Source: Miscanthus floridulus
Taxonomy: Eukaryota; Streptophyta; Magnoliopsida; Poales; Poaceae
Length of the DNA stretch: 64,000 bases
NCBI RefSeq assembly: GCF_019320115.1
Contig: NC_089587.1
Span: 106,565,158 to 106,629,157, forward strand
Reading direction: 5' to 3'
Below the pieces are notes generated by a model. That model was not told the DNA's origin, made no database searches, and worked only from the letters and a program-made list of their open reading frames with translations. This document shows positions 11,197-23,100 of this stretch, one piece after another; the stretch's first letter is position 1; every line of letters starts with the position of its first letter. The translations under genes and the position numbers were made by a program.

Positions 11197-11584
11197 AGGG
11201 CGTGATTAGTTGCTTTGGTGAGGGGGGGCCGGAATGAAGAGTCGGTCCAGAATAGTGAGATACATGCTCAAACCGTGCACTCAGTCGTGTTTGGTTGTCT
11301 TTGTTGTTGGTCTAGTATGAGATGAGATCTTGTTTGGTTGTATGCATGGATGGGAGTTTTGAGTGTATGACACATGGGCCCCTGCGTCATGCTTGAATCA
11401 AGCCATCCTGTATGGAGAGGGAAGTGGAAATTGAGAAGACGAAGTCGTGCAGGATGGAGGAGGGCAGATGAATGAAAGGATACAGGCGAAAGATGCGAGA
11501 AGGGCAACCAAACACGCCGCATGAATGAGGTCAGACATCAAAACGGTGCAGAAACGACCCGATTCGACCTACCAATCACGCCCT
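11197..11584. mobile_element. MITE with AGGGCGTGATTAG termini, hosting a nested MITE
   Basis: The outer inverted ends are AGGGCGTGATTAG and ACCAATCACGCCCT. Inside, a second pair (CGTGTTTGGTTGTC near 11286 and GGCAACCAAACACGCC ending near 11519) defines a nested element. Target duplications could not be verified for either. Confidence 0.55.
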
Positions 11585-13407
11585 TATTCTTCCGCTTCTA
11601 TCTCTCTCCATCTAGCCTAGGTCCAATGAAGGTTGAGCGGTAGCGGTGGTGGAGACAGGAATTATGCACAGTGGAGAGCCTGCGGTTGGCGATTTAATCA
11701 TGCTTGCTATTCTTCCCGTGGTATACTACCGTGTCTATCGATAGTGGGACGTGTGTGATGACCTGTGAATCTTAAAATCTACTGGCTTAGTATTTAGGAA
11801 GCGCTCATACTCGTGGCAGGCGACTCGACAGTGGGGCGCATGTATGATGAGTCACGAATCTTGAAAAATCTTTCAGGTTAGTATTTCGACAGAGCTCATA
11901 GTGGAGTAGGCTGAGTATTTGTTCATAGGAGTGAGTGTGCTTTTGCATGTATGTGATCGTCTGTGTTTGTGCTACTATTCACAATAAAAAGAAATGATCA
12001 CCAAATTGTTATTGCTAGCTAAATAGGTTCCGTAAAATATAAAATATAATAAAAATAAGTATTTTAGAAAAAAACAAAAACTCCAATAAACATGTCCTAA
12101 TTTGGTAGGCAAACAAATCTAGATAATTTCTCAGAATATTTTATTCTAATTATTTTTTGTGATTTTGTTGTGTAGAAGATATCAATAGGACAAGATTTAT
12201 TTATCATACACTTTTTTATATAAACATAGACTATTAAACTATATATATCATATAAAAGAGTTTGTACTATCAGGGGGCCATGGCCCCTGCTGCCCCTCCT
12301 CTTGGCTCCGCCCTGAGTGGGAGGTGATGATCCTTGACGCCGTAGGGAAGGCACCTGCAATAAAAATATAGTAGTGGTGGTCTCTACCCTGGGCACTTTT
12401 TTTTTTTAGAAAGGCGGTAAGAGTTTTGCAGGATTTTTATTAGATGAGTAAAAGGGAAAAAACAATACAAACAATTACAGAGACCACTGAGGGAAGGAAC
12501 CATCACCACTACAGCGTCCCCCAAAACCACTCCAAACTCACTAAAAGAAAATCGCAACTCTAGGAAGAGGCCTCTGGAAAACAATTGAACAGGGAAACAG
12601 AAGGGGAAAAACTATTTATGCTTGGGACTCATGGAGACGGACTCGGAGATGGGATCAGAGGATAGAGTTGTTTTTTTTTTAATTGCAGAGACGCGTGTAT
12701 GCACACCCACCTCTGTTATTGTTGATTATTAGAGACCTCTTGCCAGGGTCGGTAGACGAGCAACAACCAGTGGCGGAGCCAATGGGACTTGGCAGGGGCC
12801 ATGGCCCCCCTCCCCCCAAACATATATCACACCAATTTTTTATATCTATAACTTTATAATTTTTATGTATATTAAGAGAGGGAATATAATAATTTTTGTT
12901 ACCTATTAATATCTTTTAGATAATAAAATCATACAAAACACAGCTATATAATAAAAATCACCTATATAAGCACATCTAAAAGACACTAGATAATAAAGGC
13001 ATCCCTATAAATATATCCGAAAGACTGGGATGTTAGATCTCGAGATTTACGAAATTATCATAGAGCCTTGCTGTCAATGGACATGTCACTTGCCACGCTG
13101 AAAGAATAGCGCTTTAAATCGTAGGATACATATATAAGAAAATGCGAGCACCCGTATGTGTCAAGTCATTGAATTAACCCAGACGATCATCATGAGGAAC
13201 CTAACCAGTTGAGTTGCGCTCGATTTTTACAAGTTAAATCTTTGTAGTTGCCCTCGTACGTATAATTTCCGGTTCCATCGCTGCCAGCAAGTCGTCTTTG
13301 AAGAGGGTTTTTTCGCCTCTCTCTCTATATATAAAAGGCATTATTCTAGTAGTGGTGGCATGCTGTCTTGAGGAATTATTGGTAGATATCATAGCTCACA
13401 ATTTTTG
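11585..13407. other. Intergenic with two partial hAT-like ends
   Basis: A terminal motif GGCTCCGCCCTG at about 12302-12314 (minus orientation) and a forward CAGTGGCGGAGCC at 12768 are each followed inward by a GGGGCCATGGCCCC-type stretch. They face away from each other, so they are ends of two different eroded elements, one running left and one right. The rest is AT-rich. I see no gene. Confidence 0.45.
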
Positions 13408-13521
13408 TCTGTTCGTTGGTTGGTTTCTGAGCTGGTTTGGGCTGGTTGGTGCTGGTTTGTTGTGAGAGGAAAACATTGTTGGCTGACTGATTTGGGCTGG
13501 CTGAACCAACAAACGAACATG
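13408..13521. mobile_element. MITE, CTGTTCGTTGG family
   Basis: The left arm CTGTTCGTTGGTTGG pairs with the right arm CAACAAACGAACATG. The interior repeats GGTTTGGGCTGG and contains TGTGAGAGGAAAACA. Confidence 0.6.
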
Positions 13522-13898
13522 CTGAATATCGAAGAAGAGAGTCTCCATTTGAAAACGAGGTCCAAGTAAGCACTGTGCAATTCATCAATTAGGCAGCTGC
13601 GGCCGCAAGCAACGGAGCAATAACACACGAGCAGAAAACGTGACAAACTAACTCCCCCTAGGCATCGGAAGTCAGACAGCGCGCGGCGACGGACGGTGAC
13701 CTCTCAGCTCGAGCCATCACAGGGAGAGAAATGCAGCAGTGAAAGCTAGCTCTGGCTGGCGAGATAACACAGCTGCCACAGGAGCAGCTTCTCCTTGTCT
13801 CATCCTCAGCCCTGCCCAGCTGCAAGTTTTCTCGAGGCAGGAGTGCACCGTGCCCATCAGCCATCAGCCATCAGCCATCCATCCATCGCGTACCTAAC
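13522..13898. other. Spacer with a CATCAGC microsatellite
   Basis: CATCAGC is repeated about three times and followed by CATC units at about 13855-13887. No gene is seen. Confidence 0.5.
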
Positions 13899-14134
13899 CG
13901 CGTGTTTAGTGGGGGGAATTTTGGAATTAGGTTACGGTAGCACTTTCGTTTTTATTTAGCAATTAGTGTTCAATTATGAACTAATTAGGTTTAAAACGTT
14001 CGTCTCGTAATTTCCCACCAAACTGTGTAATTAGTTTTTTTCATCTACATTTAATGCTTTATGCACGTATCGCAAGATTCGATGTGATGGATAATGTAGC
14101 ACTTTTTGGGAAGTTATTTTGGAACTAAACACGG
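13899..14134. mobile_element. MITE of the GTTTAGTTCC family
   Basis: The left end CGCGTGTTTAGTGG pairs with the right end GGAACTAAACACGGG. The interior has CGTTCGTCTCGTAATTT, TGTGTAATTAG and GATTCGATGTGATGG. Confidence 0.65.
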
Positions 14135-14638
14135 GCCGAGCCTCAGCGAGTTGATGATCGAGTGATACATCTTGACCGATAAAGCTAGTCCGGGAAGGTG
14201 CCCGTCTTGTCCAGGCCGAACGGTTCATGTAGAGGTAGGTTCTTCCCACTGGTGTTTGAGTTTGACATGAATCCATCTCTGCTACTCTACCAGGAGCGAA
14301 AGCCACTGACAGAGATAAGATCCCGTTCGCGTTCGCGTAAATCCAACTTGATTCGTTTCTTTTTTTCATCTAAAATAGTATTTTTTTTATAAATTCCTCT
14401 AAAATTTATCAAACCATTCAAATTCCTCCGAAACCGTACCATCCGAACGAGGCCAATGGCACGTTTGAAAAGAGTGTCGTCAGCACTGAACACAAACCCC
14501 TTCAAAAAAAAAAAAACACTGAACACAAGCACTTGCATTGCCTTCGTTGTCCCGCAAACAGAGTCGCTGGCACGTCGCCCCACTCACCTCATGTCATCCT
14601 CATCCACTCCTCCAATGGCAGTAGAGAGATGGCGTGGT
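14135..14638. other. Intergenic; no gene seen
   Basis: Contains a poly-A run near 14500. Overlapping frames on both strands (14031-14707) have no protein-like motifs. Confidence 0.4.
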
Positions 14639-14873
14639 AGGCCTTGTTTAATTGCTAAGTTTTTTCGCTCTCTCTCCGTCACATCAAATCTTTGGACACA
14701 TGTATAGAGTATTAAATATAAATAAAAAAATAACTAATTACACAGTTTGATTGTAAATTACAAGACGAATCTTTTAAGCCTAGTTAGACCATGATTAAAC
14801 AATAATTATCAAATACAAACGAAAATGCTATAATGCCAAATACTGATTCCTAACCCCAGTCTAAACCAGGCCC
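14639..14873. mobile_element. MITE of the GTTTAGTTCC family, opposite orientation
   Basis: The left end AGGCCTTGTTTAATTGC pairs with the right end AGTCTAAACCAGGCCCT. The interior is the reverse complement of the family signature (CACATCAAATCTTTGG, CTAATTACACAG, GACGAATCTTTTAAGCC). Confidence 0.65.
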
Positions 14874-14969
14874 TAGAGTATACTTGGATGGTAGAAAGCA
14901 GCAGTTTTAGGTGGTGGTAGATGTAGGGACATGCAGGCCACTGTGCTCCTTGGTACTCGCTCTCAGTCT

Positions 14970-15299
14970 AAAGTGGTGTTTAATTGCTTCTCCTAAATTT
15001 TAGTTGTTGTACTATCAAATATTTGCATATATGTATGGAGTATTAAATATAGACTAATTACGAAACTAATTGCATAGTTTGCGACTAATTTGCGAGACGA
15101 ATCTTTTAAGCCTAATTAGTCCATGATTTGACAATGTGATGCTACAATAAACATGTGCTAATGACGAATCAATTAGCATTAAAATATTCATCTCGTGTAG
15201 TACCGACGGATTATATAATTTATTTTTTTATTAGTATCCGAACACTCCATACAACATTCTTCTAACGTACTTCTCAAATTTTAGCGACTAGACCACCTT
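14970..15299. mobile_element. Probable MITE related to the GTTTAGTTCC family
   Basis: The left end AAGTGGTGTTTAATTGC and the right end GCGACTAGACCACCTT are weak inverted repeats. The interior shares GAGACGAATCTTTTAAGCC and TTAGTCCATGATTTG with the element at 14639 but is longer, so it may be composite. Confidence 0.5.
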
Positions 15300-15475
15300 A
15301 AAACGACTCTCTCAACGGGACAGAGAGGGAGTATATTCAGTCGAGCCCAGACCCAGTAATCGCAGATAGCGAAGGATATCACGTTATAAATTATCATTCC
15401 CTCTATCAAAAAGATTATTGTTTTAGGAATGAATTTAGATAAATGCTTGTCAAGATTTATTTCTAAAGCAATCAC

Positions 15476-15592
15476 CCTATTCGCTTGTTGGTTTCAACCA
15501 GCTCAAACCAGCCAACCAACAGTGTTTTCCTCTCACATAAAACCAGCACCAGCCAGCCCAAACCAGCCCAGAAACCAACCAACGAACAGGCC
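15476..15592. mobile_element. MITE, CTGTTCGTTGG family, opposite orientation
   Basis: The left arm TTCGCTTGTTGGTTTCAACC pairs with the right arm AACCAACCAACGAACAGG. The interior has CAGTGTTTTCCTCTCACA and repeated AACCAGCCCA. Confidence 0.6.
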
Positions 15593-16694
15593 GAATAGTT
15601 TTTTTCATGGAGACTGTTAACTACAGTAGCAAACTGTGCCCGTTATAAACAAGAGGAATGTGTACAAATAAAACAGCAGCCATAAAAGAGACTCTTTATA
15701 CTACTTAATAATAAACAAGAGAGGAGCATCACTTGTGTAAATACTAATAAAACGTACAGCCGTCATGAAGAGAACTTGTCGGATACCGTAAAAAGGGGTA
15801 CCCTAAGCAAAAACCAAAGAAAACGGCTCAGACCCTAAACAAAAACTAGCAAGACAAACGGGGTCTCAGCCAAAAATCTCCGATTCGCCCGAGGCCTCCT
15901 CGCCGAGGTCTGCAATTCTCCGACTCGCCCGAGGCCCCCTCGCCGCTGGCCTCGGGCGACCCCCCACCGAAGGCCTCGGCCGACCCCTTCTCTCGTCACA
16001 GGCCTCGGCTGAGCCACCGATCCTCCGTCTCGCGCGAGGCGGGCACGGGAGCACTCCGCTGCCTCTTCCTCCTCCCGTCCCTCTGACAAAACGTCGTGTC
16101 GCATTAACTCAGCCAACTGCTGCCCCTGACATCAGCCGCATGCTCGGCACAGTACAGCAGAATGACTGACGGGACAGGAGGCAGGACTGGGCAGGGGTTA
16201 CCCGCCACTGTGCCAACCACTATGCGCGTGGGTGACGCCCATGCCTCACTGTGCTGCCAACTCCTGCTCCGAGAACAACGCAGCATGGGGAGCCACGTCT
16301 GGGCTATTGTGGCCTCGGAACCAGTACCCAGGACCAATAATTCCCTTCAGAGCCCCGGCAGTCAGCCTCAGGGGCTCGGCAGCCTGAGGATCCATGCCCG
16401 TCGGCCCCCCCCCCCCCGCGATGGCTCGGCCTCGGCATCTGCAGAGCCACGGCCCCCCACGACGCCGTCACGCGATGACCAGCACGTCGTCCGCCATGCC
16501 CAGCATCAAGCTGTACGGGAGCCTCACTATGCCCAAAACCAAGTACGACAGGCGCATCACTTCTGCATGACAAGGACGGGGGCACTCCATCGACCATGCC
16601 ATGAACAGTGGCCGGCTACAGGGCTCGAACACGCCACCTCTATTAATAAAGCGTTAGGTAGCAATATGTGTACGTCCCAGTTTCTCCCTTAGAG

Positions 16695-16700
16695 TATAAA
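16695..16700 (+). promoter_or_regulatory. TATA box of the 5' LTR promoter
   Basis: TATAAA in the context GAGTATAAAAGGG, placed about 345 bases before the LTR end. The same box is at 31884-31889 in the 3' LTR and at 54634-54639 in the second copy. It would set the U3/R boundary some 30 bases downstream. Confidence 0.7.
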
Positions 16701-16776
16701 AGGGAGGGATTGGGGCCATTTCTAGGGGGGAACGGGCAGAAAAGACGAACACACCGATAGAACTACACACTTCTAC

Positions 16777-16804
16777 GCTGTTTGAGAACAACGTCTCAAA
16801 CAGC
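16777..16804 (+). promoter_or_regulatory. Perfect 11-bp hairpin in the transcribed part of the LTR
   Basis: GCTGTTTGAGA and TCTCAAACAGC are separated by six bases (ACAACG), about 80 bases after the TATA box, so inside the expected R region. The arms are intact in the 3' LTR as well. A role in RNA folding, termination or packaging is only a guess. Confidence 0.5.
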
Positions 16805-17042
16805 CCGCACCACCCTCGCCGAGACCTGGGGCTAACCCCCTCTCTCACCTAGCTTGTAACCCCCTACTACGAGCACTCCGGTGCAAGGAATACAAGATCG
16901 ATCTCTCAGACTGGACGTAGGGCCTCGATTGCCCGAACCAGTATAAACCTTGTGTCTCTTTGCATCACCATCCGGGATTAGGGGCACGCAGCACAAATTC
17001 ACTCGTTGGTTGAGGGACCCCCGGTCCCGAAACACCGACAGT

Positions 17043-17060
17043 TGGCGCGCCAGGTAGGGG
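17043..17060 (+). other. Primer-binding site
   Basis: TGGCGCGCCAGGTAGGGG starts two bases after the 5' LTR. The leading TGG complements the CCA end of a tRNA, as required for minus-strand priming. I did not assign the tRNA with certainty. It is not the common initiator-methionine site (TGGTATCAGAGC). Confidence 0.75.
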
Positions 17061-17098
17061 CCTCTGCGTGTCAGCTTCGTCATCCTAGCAAGTTCCGG

Positions 17099-20000
17099 AT
17101 GGCAGACCACATTCGACCATGGCGTCTCGGCACCATAGTTTGGTTCGGCAGCCTAGAGTTCATGTCTCTAGGGCATGAGTACGACATGGTGCTCCTCACT
17201 CCTCGAACCCCACCGTCCGACGACGAAGTCTCGCCCCGGCAGCCCAGGCGCAGGCGGCGCCCGGGCGGCCGCTCTTGCCACGCTCGCCAGGCACGGCGCG
17301 AGCAAGGCCACCCCGACGCTACGCGAGCCCGGGGCGGCACGCCACTCCCCGCCGATATCCTACGACCAGCTGTTGGTACGGGGTCCCTGGCTGGGGACCC
17401 GTCTGACCTGAGCCTGGACAAAGGAAAATCGCCGGGGGCTTACGGCGATGCCCAGTCGTCTAGCCCCGCTCCGCCACTCCCTGAAGAGCCGACCCCGGCG
17501 GGGCAGAATCTGGAGACGGCCCCGTCCCCTTACCCCTTTGGGTTGAGAAATGCCGCCACCTCTTATGCCTACGCTTACGCTGCCACTCACGAGCACCCCT
17601 CGGAACGCCGCCAGCGCTTCGCTCTCGACCTGAGCACCCACTCCGACCCCTCGGACGAGGACGAGGCGTGGCCCGGGGTGGATTTCTCCGAACTCCACAA
17701 CCCTGGGGCTTTGCGCCAGTTCTTGGCCGCAAGCGACTACTGCCTCGGCTATTCCGACTCCGACGACGAAGGGACTTATGATCCATCCCGTGAGTGCTTC
17801 CACGTCGGGCTCGGGATGCCAACGGCGGGCGAAGAGGAAGAAAGGACAGGCAACCATTCACCGCCCCGGGCGGGGGCGGGCGATGCCACACCTCCGCGTC
17901 TCGTAGCCCCGGCAGCACGGAACGAGAATCCCGTTCGCGGGGGGCATCGTCGCCCAGACCTGGAGCAGCTCCGCGAGCTTCAGGCCAAGGTCGAACAGGA
18001 CCGACTCCTTCTGCAACAGCTCCGGGACACTCTCGAGCAGGAGCAGCGAGGGCGCGGTGAGGGCGGAGGAGCCCGAGGGAGGGCCCGCGATGTCCATCAC
18101 CGCATCAACGACAACGAGGGGGGAGAGCCACCCCCGATCTTTAACCGCGCTAGCCAGAATGTCGTAGCTGCTGCGATGCTGGTCCGAGCAATGCCCGAGC
18201 CCTCCACCACCGAAGGGCGACGGGTCCGCGGAGAGCTCCGCGACCTCCTCGAGACCGCAGCAGTGCAGCAGGCCGAGAGTTCCGCCTCCCGCCGACGCGG
18301 AGGCACTTCGGAGCAACCCACAGCGCAACCTCGAGGGGGTCAGGATGCCTCGGTCCGTCCCGAGGCCGCTCGCGCACCGACGGTCGACAGGGCCCCCTCG
18401 GTGCGCGACCGACTTAGGGACCAACGCGAGGCACAGGGCAACCACGAAGTAGTTGGCAGGCGACGGCGCCACGACGACGGAGCCGCCCGAGGCTACCACC
18501 CACACCGAGGCGGTCGCTACGACAGTGGAGAGGACCGCAGTCCTTCCCCTGAGCCGCCAGGACCTCGTGTCTTCAGCAGGGCCATCCGCGTTGCTCCTTT
18601 CCCCGCCCGGTTCCGACAGCCGGCCAACCTCGCAAAGTACAGCAGCGAGACCAACCCGGAACTTTGGCTCGCCGATTATCGCCTGGCCTGCCAACTGGGT
18701 GGCGCGGACGATGATCTGCTCATCATCCGCAATCTCCCTTTGCTCTTGACGGACTCGGCGCGAGCCTGGCTTGAGCATCTCCCCCCCTCGCAAATCCACG
18801 ACTGGCGCGACTTGGTTAGGATCTTCGTCGGGAACTTCCAGGGCACTTACGTGCGCCCTGGGAATTCCTGGGATCTTAAGAGCTGCCGCCAGAAGCCGGA
18901 CGAGTCTCTCCGAGACTTCATCCGGCGCTTCTCCAAACAGTGCACCGAGCTACCCAGCGTCGGTGACTCGGAGATCGTCCAGGCTTTCCTCTCCGGCACC
19001 ACTTGTCGGGACTTGGTCCGAGAGTTAGGACGCAACATCCCGCGCTCTGCCGCCGCGCTCCTCGACATCGCCACCAACTTCGCCTCGGGCGAAGAGGTGG
19101 TGGGGGCCATCTTCCCCAACAACAACAACGCCAAGGGGAAGCAGAAGGACGAGGCCCCCGAGGCCTCGCCCACCCGCGTCCCTAAGAGAAAGAAGAAGGG
19201 TCGCCCGGGGAAGCAGGAGGTCCTCGAGGCCGTTCACGTCGCCACAACAGATCGCAGGAATCCCCGAGGCCCCCGCGGCCTCGGGCTATTTGACGACATG
19301 CTAAAGAAGCCCTGTCCTTACCATCAAGGCCCGGTGAAGCATGCCCTCGAGGAGTGCACCATGCTCCGGCGTTACTACGCCAGGCTTGGGCTCCCCGACG
19401 ACGATGAGGCCAGGAAAAGGGGCGCCGGCGAAAGGAACGGTGATAAAGATGATGGGTTTCCCGAGGTACGCAACGCCTTCATGATCTTTAGCGGACCCTC
19501 GGCATGCCTCACGGCGCGCCAGCGAAAGAGGGAACGCCGGGAGGTCTTCTCGGTTAGGGTAGCCACCCCCCGGTACCTCGATTGGTCTCGGGAAGCAATC
19601 ACCTTTGACCGGGATGACCACCCCGATTACGTTCCAAACCCCGGGCAGTACCCGCTTGTCGTCGACCCGATCGTCGGCAACACCCGGCTCACCAAAGTAC
19701 TCATGGACGGAGGCAGCGGCCTCAACATCCTCTACGCCAACACTCTGGAGCTCCTGGAGCTCGACCAATCACGGCTTCGAGGTGGTTCCGCGCCCTTCCA
19801 CGGCGTCGTGCCAGGGAAGCGCACACGACCCCTCGGACGCATTGACTTGCCCGTCTGCTTTGGCACTCAATCCAACTACCGTAAGGAGGTCCTCACCTTC
19901 GAGGTAGTTGAATTCAAGGGGGCTTACCACGCCATCTTGGGGCGCCCGTGCTACGCCAAGTTCATGGCGATCCCCAACTACACCTACCTCAAGCTCAAGA

Positions 20001-20158
20001 TGCCAGGCCCCAACGGCGTCATCACCGTCGAGTCCACGTACGAACATGCATACGACTGCGACGTCGAGTGCATCGAGTACGCCGAGGCCATCGTGGAGGC
20101 CGAGACCCTCATCGCCGATCTCGACCAGCTTGGTAGCAAGGTTCCCGACGCCAAGCGG
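17099..20158 (+). CDS. gag-pr: Gag and aspartic protease of the Tat element
   Basis: The open frame extends upstream into the LTR to 17006, but the first ATG after the primer-binding site is at 17099 (MADHIRPW). The product has a long, charged, Arg/Pro-rich N-terminal half. A retrotransposon gag domain lies at about residues 500-655 (ending near RDLVRELGRN). A zinc-knuckle-like C-x2-H-x5-H-x4-C motif (CPYHQ...) follows near residue 738. The aspartic protease active site DGGSGLN is near residue 868. Particle assembly and polyprotein cleavage are the expected roles. No stop or frameshift interrupts this part, but the frame is lost near 20160, before RT. The raw frame continues to 20419 as unrelated Arg-rich sequence, which is a frameshift product. 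Confidence 0.85.
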
Positions 20159-23100
20159 CGCACCAGGGACCTTCGAACCCGCGGAGGCCGTCAAGTTCGT
20201 CCCAGTCGATCCCACCGTCCCCGACGGTCGGGGACTGAAGATCAGCGCCACCCTCGACAGCAAATAGGAGGCCGTGCTCGTCGACTTTCTCCGTGCGAAC
20301 GTCGACATGTTCGCATGGAGTCCCTCGGACATGCCAGGCATACCAAGGGAGGTCGCCGAGCACGCCTTAGATATCCGGCCAGGCTCCAGGCCGGCAAAGC
20401 AGCGCCTGCGTCGGTTTGACGAGGAGAAGCGCAGGGCCATCGGCGAAGAAGTACAGAAGCTCGTGGCAGCCGGGTTCATCAAGGAAGTATCCCATCCAGA
20501 GTGGTTGGCTAACCCTGTACTAGTCAGGAAGAAAAGTGGCAAGTGGAGGATGTGCGTGGACTACACTGGTCTAAATAAAGCATGCCCAAAAGTCCCGTTC
20601 CCACTACCACGAATTGACCAAATCGTCGACTCCACTGCAGGATGCGAAACCCTCTCCTTCCTTGATGCGTATTCCGGTTACCACCAAATCAAGATGAAAG
20701 AGTCCGACCAGCTCGCGACTTCTTTCATCACCCCATTCGGCATGTACTGCTACATAACCATGCCGTTCGGCCTCAGAAACGCAGGGGCTACTTACCAACG
20801 GTGCATGATCCAAGTCTTTGGCGAACATATCGGACGAACCGTTGAGGCCTACGTGGATGACATCGTGGTCAAGTCCAGTAAGGCCGGCGATCTCGTCGGC
20901 GACCTGGAGGTTGCCTTCACATGTCTCAGAAAGAAGGGCATCAAGCTCAACCCCGAGAAGTGTGTCTTCGGGGTTCCCCGAGGCATGCTCTTGGGATTCA
21001 TAGTCTCGGAACGTGGGATCGAGGCCAACCCGGAGAAGGTCTCGGCCGTGACCAACATGGGCCCGATCCGAGACCTCAAAGGCGTGCAGAGGGTCATGGG
21101 ATGCCTTGCGGCCCTGAGCCGTTTCATCTCGCGCCTCGGCGAAAAAGGCCTGCCCCTGTAGCGCCTCTTGAGAAAGTCCGAGCGCTTTTCTTGGACCGCC
21201 GAGGCCGAAGAAGCCCTCGCCAGGCTTAAAGCGCTGCTCGCCAACCCCCCCGTCCTGGTTCCGCCCACCGAGGGTGAACACCTCTTACTCTACGTCGCCG
21301 CGACGACCCAAGTGGTCAGCACGGCCGTAGTCGTCGAGAGGCAGGAGAAGGGACACGCTCTGCCCGTCCAGCGACCTGTCTACTTCATCAGCGAAGTGCT
21401 CTCCGAGACTAAGACACGTTACCCCCACATCCAGAAGTTGGTTTACGCCATAGTCTTGGCCCGACGCAAGCTGCGTCACTACTTCGAGTCCCACCCGGTG
21501 ACTGTGGTGTCGTCTTTTCCCCTGGGAGAGATAATCCAAAACCGGGAGGCCTCGGGTAGAATAGCCAAATGGGCTGTCGAACTCATGGGGGAGACCTTGT
21601 CTTTCGCGCCTCGGAAAGCGATCAAATCGCAGGTCCTGGCCGACTTTGTAGCCGAGTGGACCGACACACAGCTGCCACCCGTTCAAATCCCATCAGAATG
21701 CTGGACCATGTACTTCGACGGGTCTCTGATGAAGACTGGGGCCGGCGCGGGCCTGCTCCTAGTCTCGCCTCTCGGAATACACATGCGCTACATGATCCGG
21801 CTTCACTTCGCCGCCTCCAACAACGTCGCCGAATACGAGGCCCTCGTCAACGGCCTGCAAATCGCCATCGAACTTGGAGTACGACGTCTCGACGTACGTG
21901 GTGATTCGCAACTCGTCGTCGATCAGGTGATGAAAGAGTCAAGCTGCCATGACCCCAAAATGCAGGCATACTGCGCGATGGTACGTCGTCTGGAGAACAA
22001 GTTCGACGGTCTCGAACTCAACCACGTTGCACGAAAGTTCAACGAGGCCGCGGACGAACTGGCAAAGATGGCGTCGGCACGAACCCCGGCCCCTCCGAAC
22101 GTCTTCGCCAGAGACATCCACAAGCCATCCGTCGACTACGCCTCGGCGACGGAAGAGGACCCATCGGCCGAGCCCACCGCAGGGCCCGAGGCCCCCTCTG
22201 CCGCCGAGACCCCGTCAGCCGAGCCCGAGGCCATGGCGATTGACGCAGAGCCTCCCAAGGCCGACCAAGGAACGGACTGGCGAGTCCCTCTCCTTGATCG
22301 CCTCGTCCGAGGAGAGCTTCCTGCTGACAGAACCGAAGCCCGACGGCTTGCGCGACGCGCCAAGACTTACGTCCTCTGCGACGGCGAGTTATATAGGCGC
22401 AGCCCATCTGGTATTCTCCAACGATGCATCACCACCGAGGCTGGCCAATCCTTACTTCGGGACTTACACGCGGGAGTCTGCGGGCACCACGCGGCGCCTC
22501 GGACGCTCGTGGGTAACGCCTTCCGCCAAGGTTTCTATTGGCCAACAGCGGTGGCCGACGCCACAAAGCTAGTACGCACCTGCGAGGGATGCCAGTACTA
22601 TGCTCGACAGACGCACCTCCCGGCCCAAGCCCTCCAAACCATCCCCATCACATGGCCATTCGCTGTGTGGGGGACTGGACATGGTTGGGCCTCTGCAGAA
22701 GGCACCCGGGGGCTATACCCATCTGCTGGTAGCTATCGACAAATTCTCCAAATGGATCGAGGCTCGTCCGATCGCTCAGATCAAATCCGAGCAAGCGGTG
22801 CTGTTCTTTACGGATATCATCCACAGGTTCGGGGTTCCTAACACCATCATCACTGACAATGGGACACAATTCACCGGTCGCAAGTTCCTAACGTTCTGCG
22901 ACGACCACCACATCCGGGTGGCCTGGTCGGCCGTAGGGCACCCAAGGACGAATGGCCAAGTAGAACGTGCCAACGGCATGATCCTACAAGGCCTTAAGCC
23001 AAGAATATTCAACCAGTTGAAGAAGTTTGGCAAGAAATGGCTTGCCGAACTCCCGTCAGTCATCTGGAGCCTAAGAAATACCCCAAGCCGAGCCACGGGA

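Larger units (their letters stand above)
15777..17040 (+). repeat. 5' LTR of the Tat element
   Basis: Begins TGTCGGATACC after the GAACT target copy and ends AAACACCGACA just before the primer-binding site. It is GC-rich with many GCCTCGG motifs. Compared with the 3' LTR, about 12 single-base differences were counted by eye, plus a shorter poly-C run (13 versus 21). Confidence 0.92.

Noticed and set aside
11197..11584. Target-site duplication for the nested MITE pair
   Set aside because: Flanking bases on the two sides do not match for 3, 8 or 9 bases, so no superfamily was assigned.
16162..16692. 176-codon frame inside the 5' LTR
   Set aside because: It lies in U3 before the TATA box, is not preserved in the 3' LTR because the poly-C run differs, and has no domain.
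17858..18799. 313-codon minus-strand frame inside gag
   Set aside because: It is the reverse shadow of the gag coding region, with no motif of its own.
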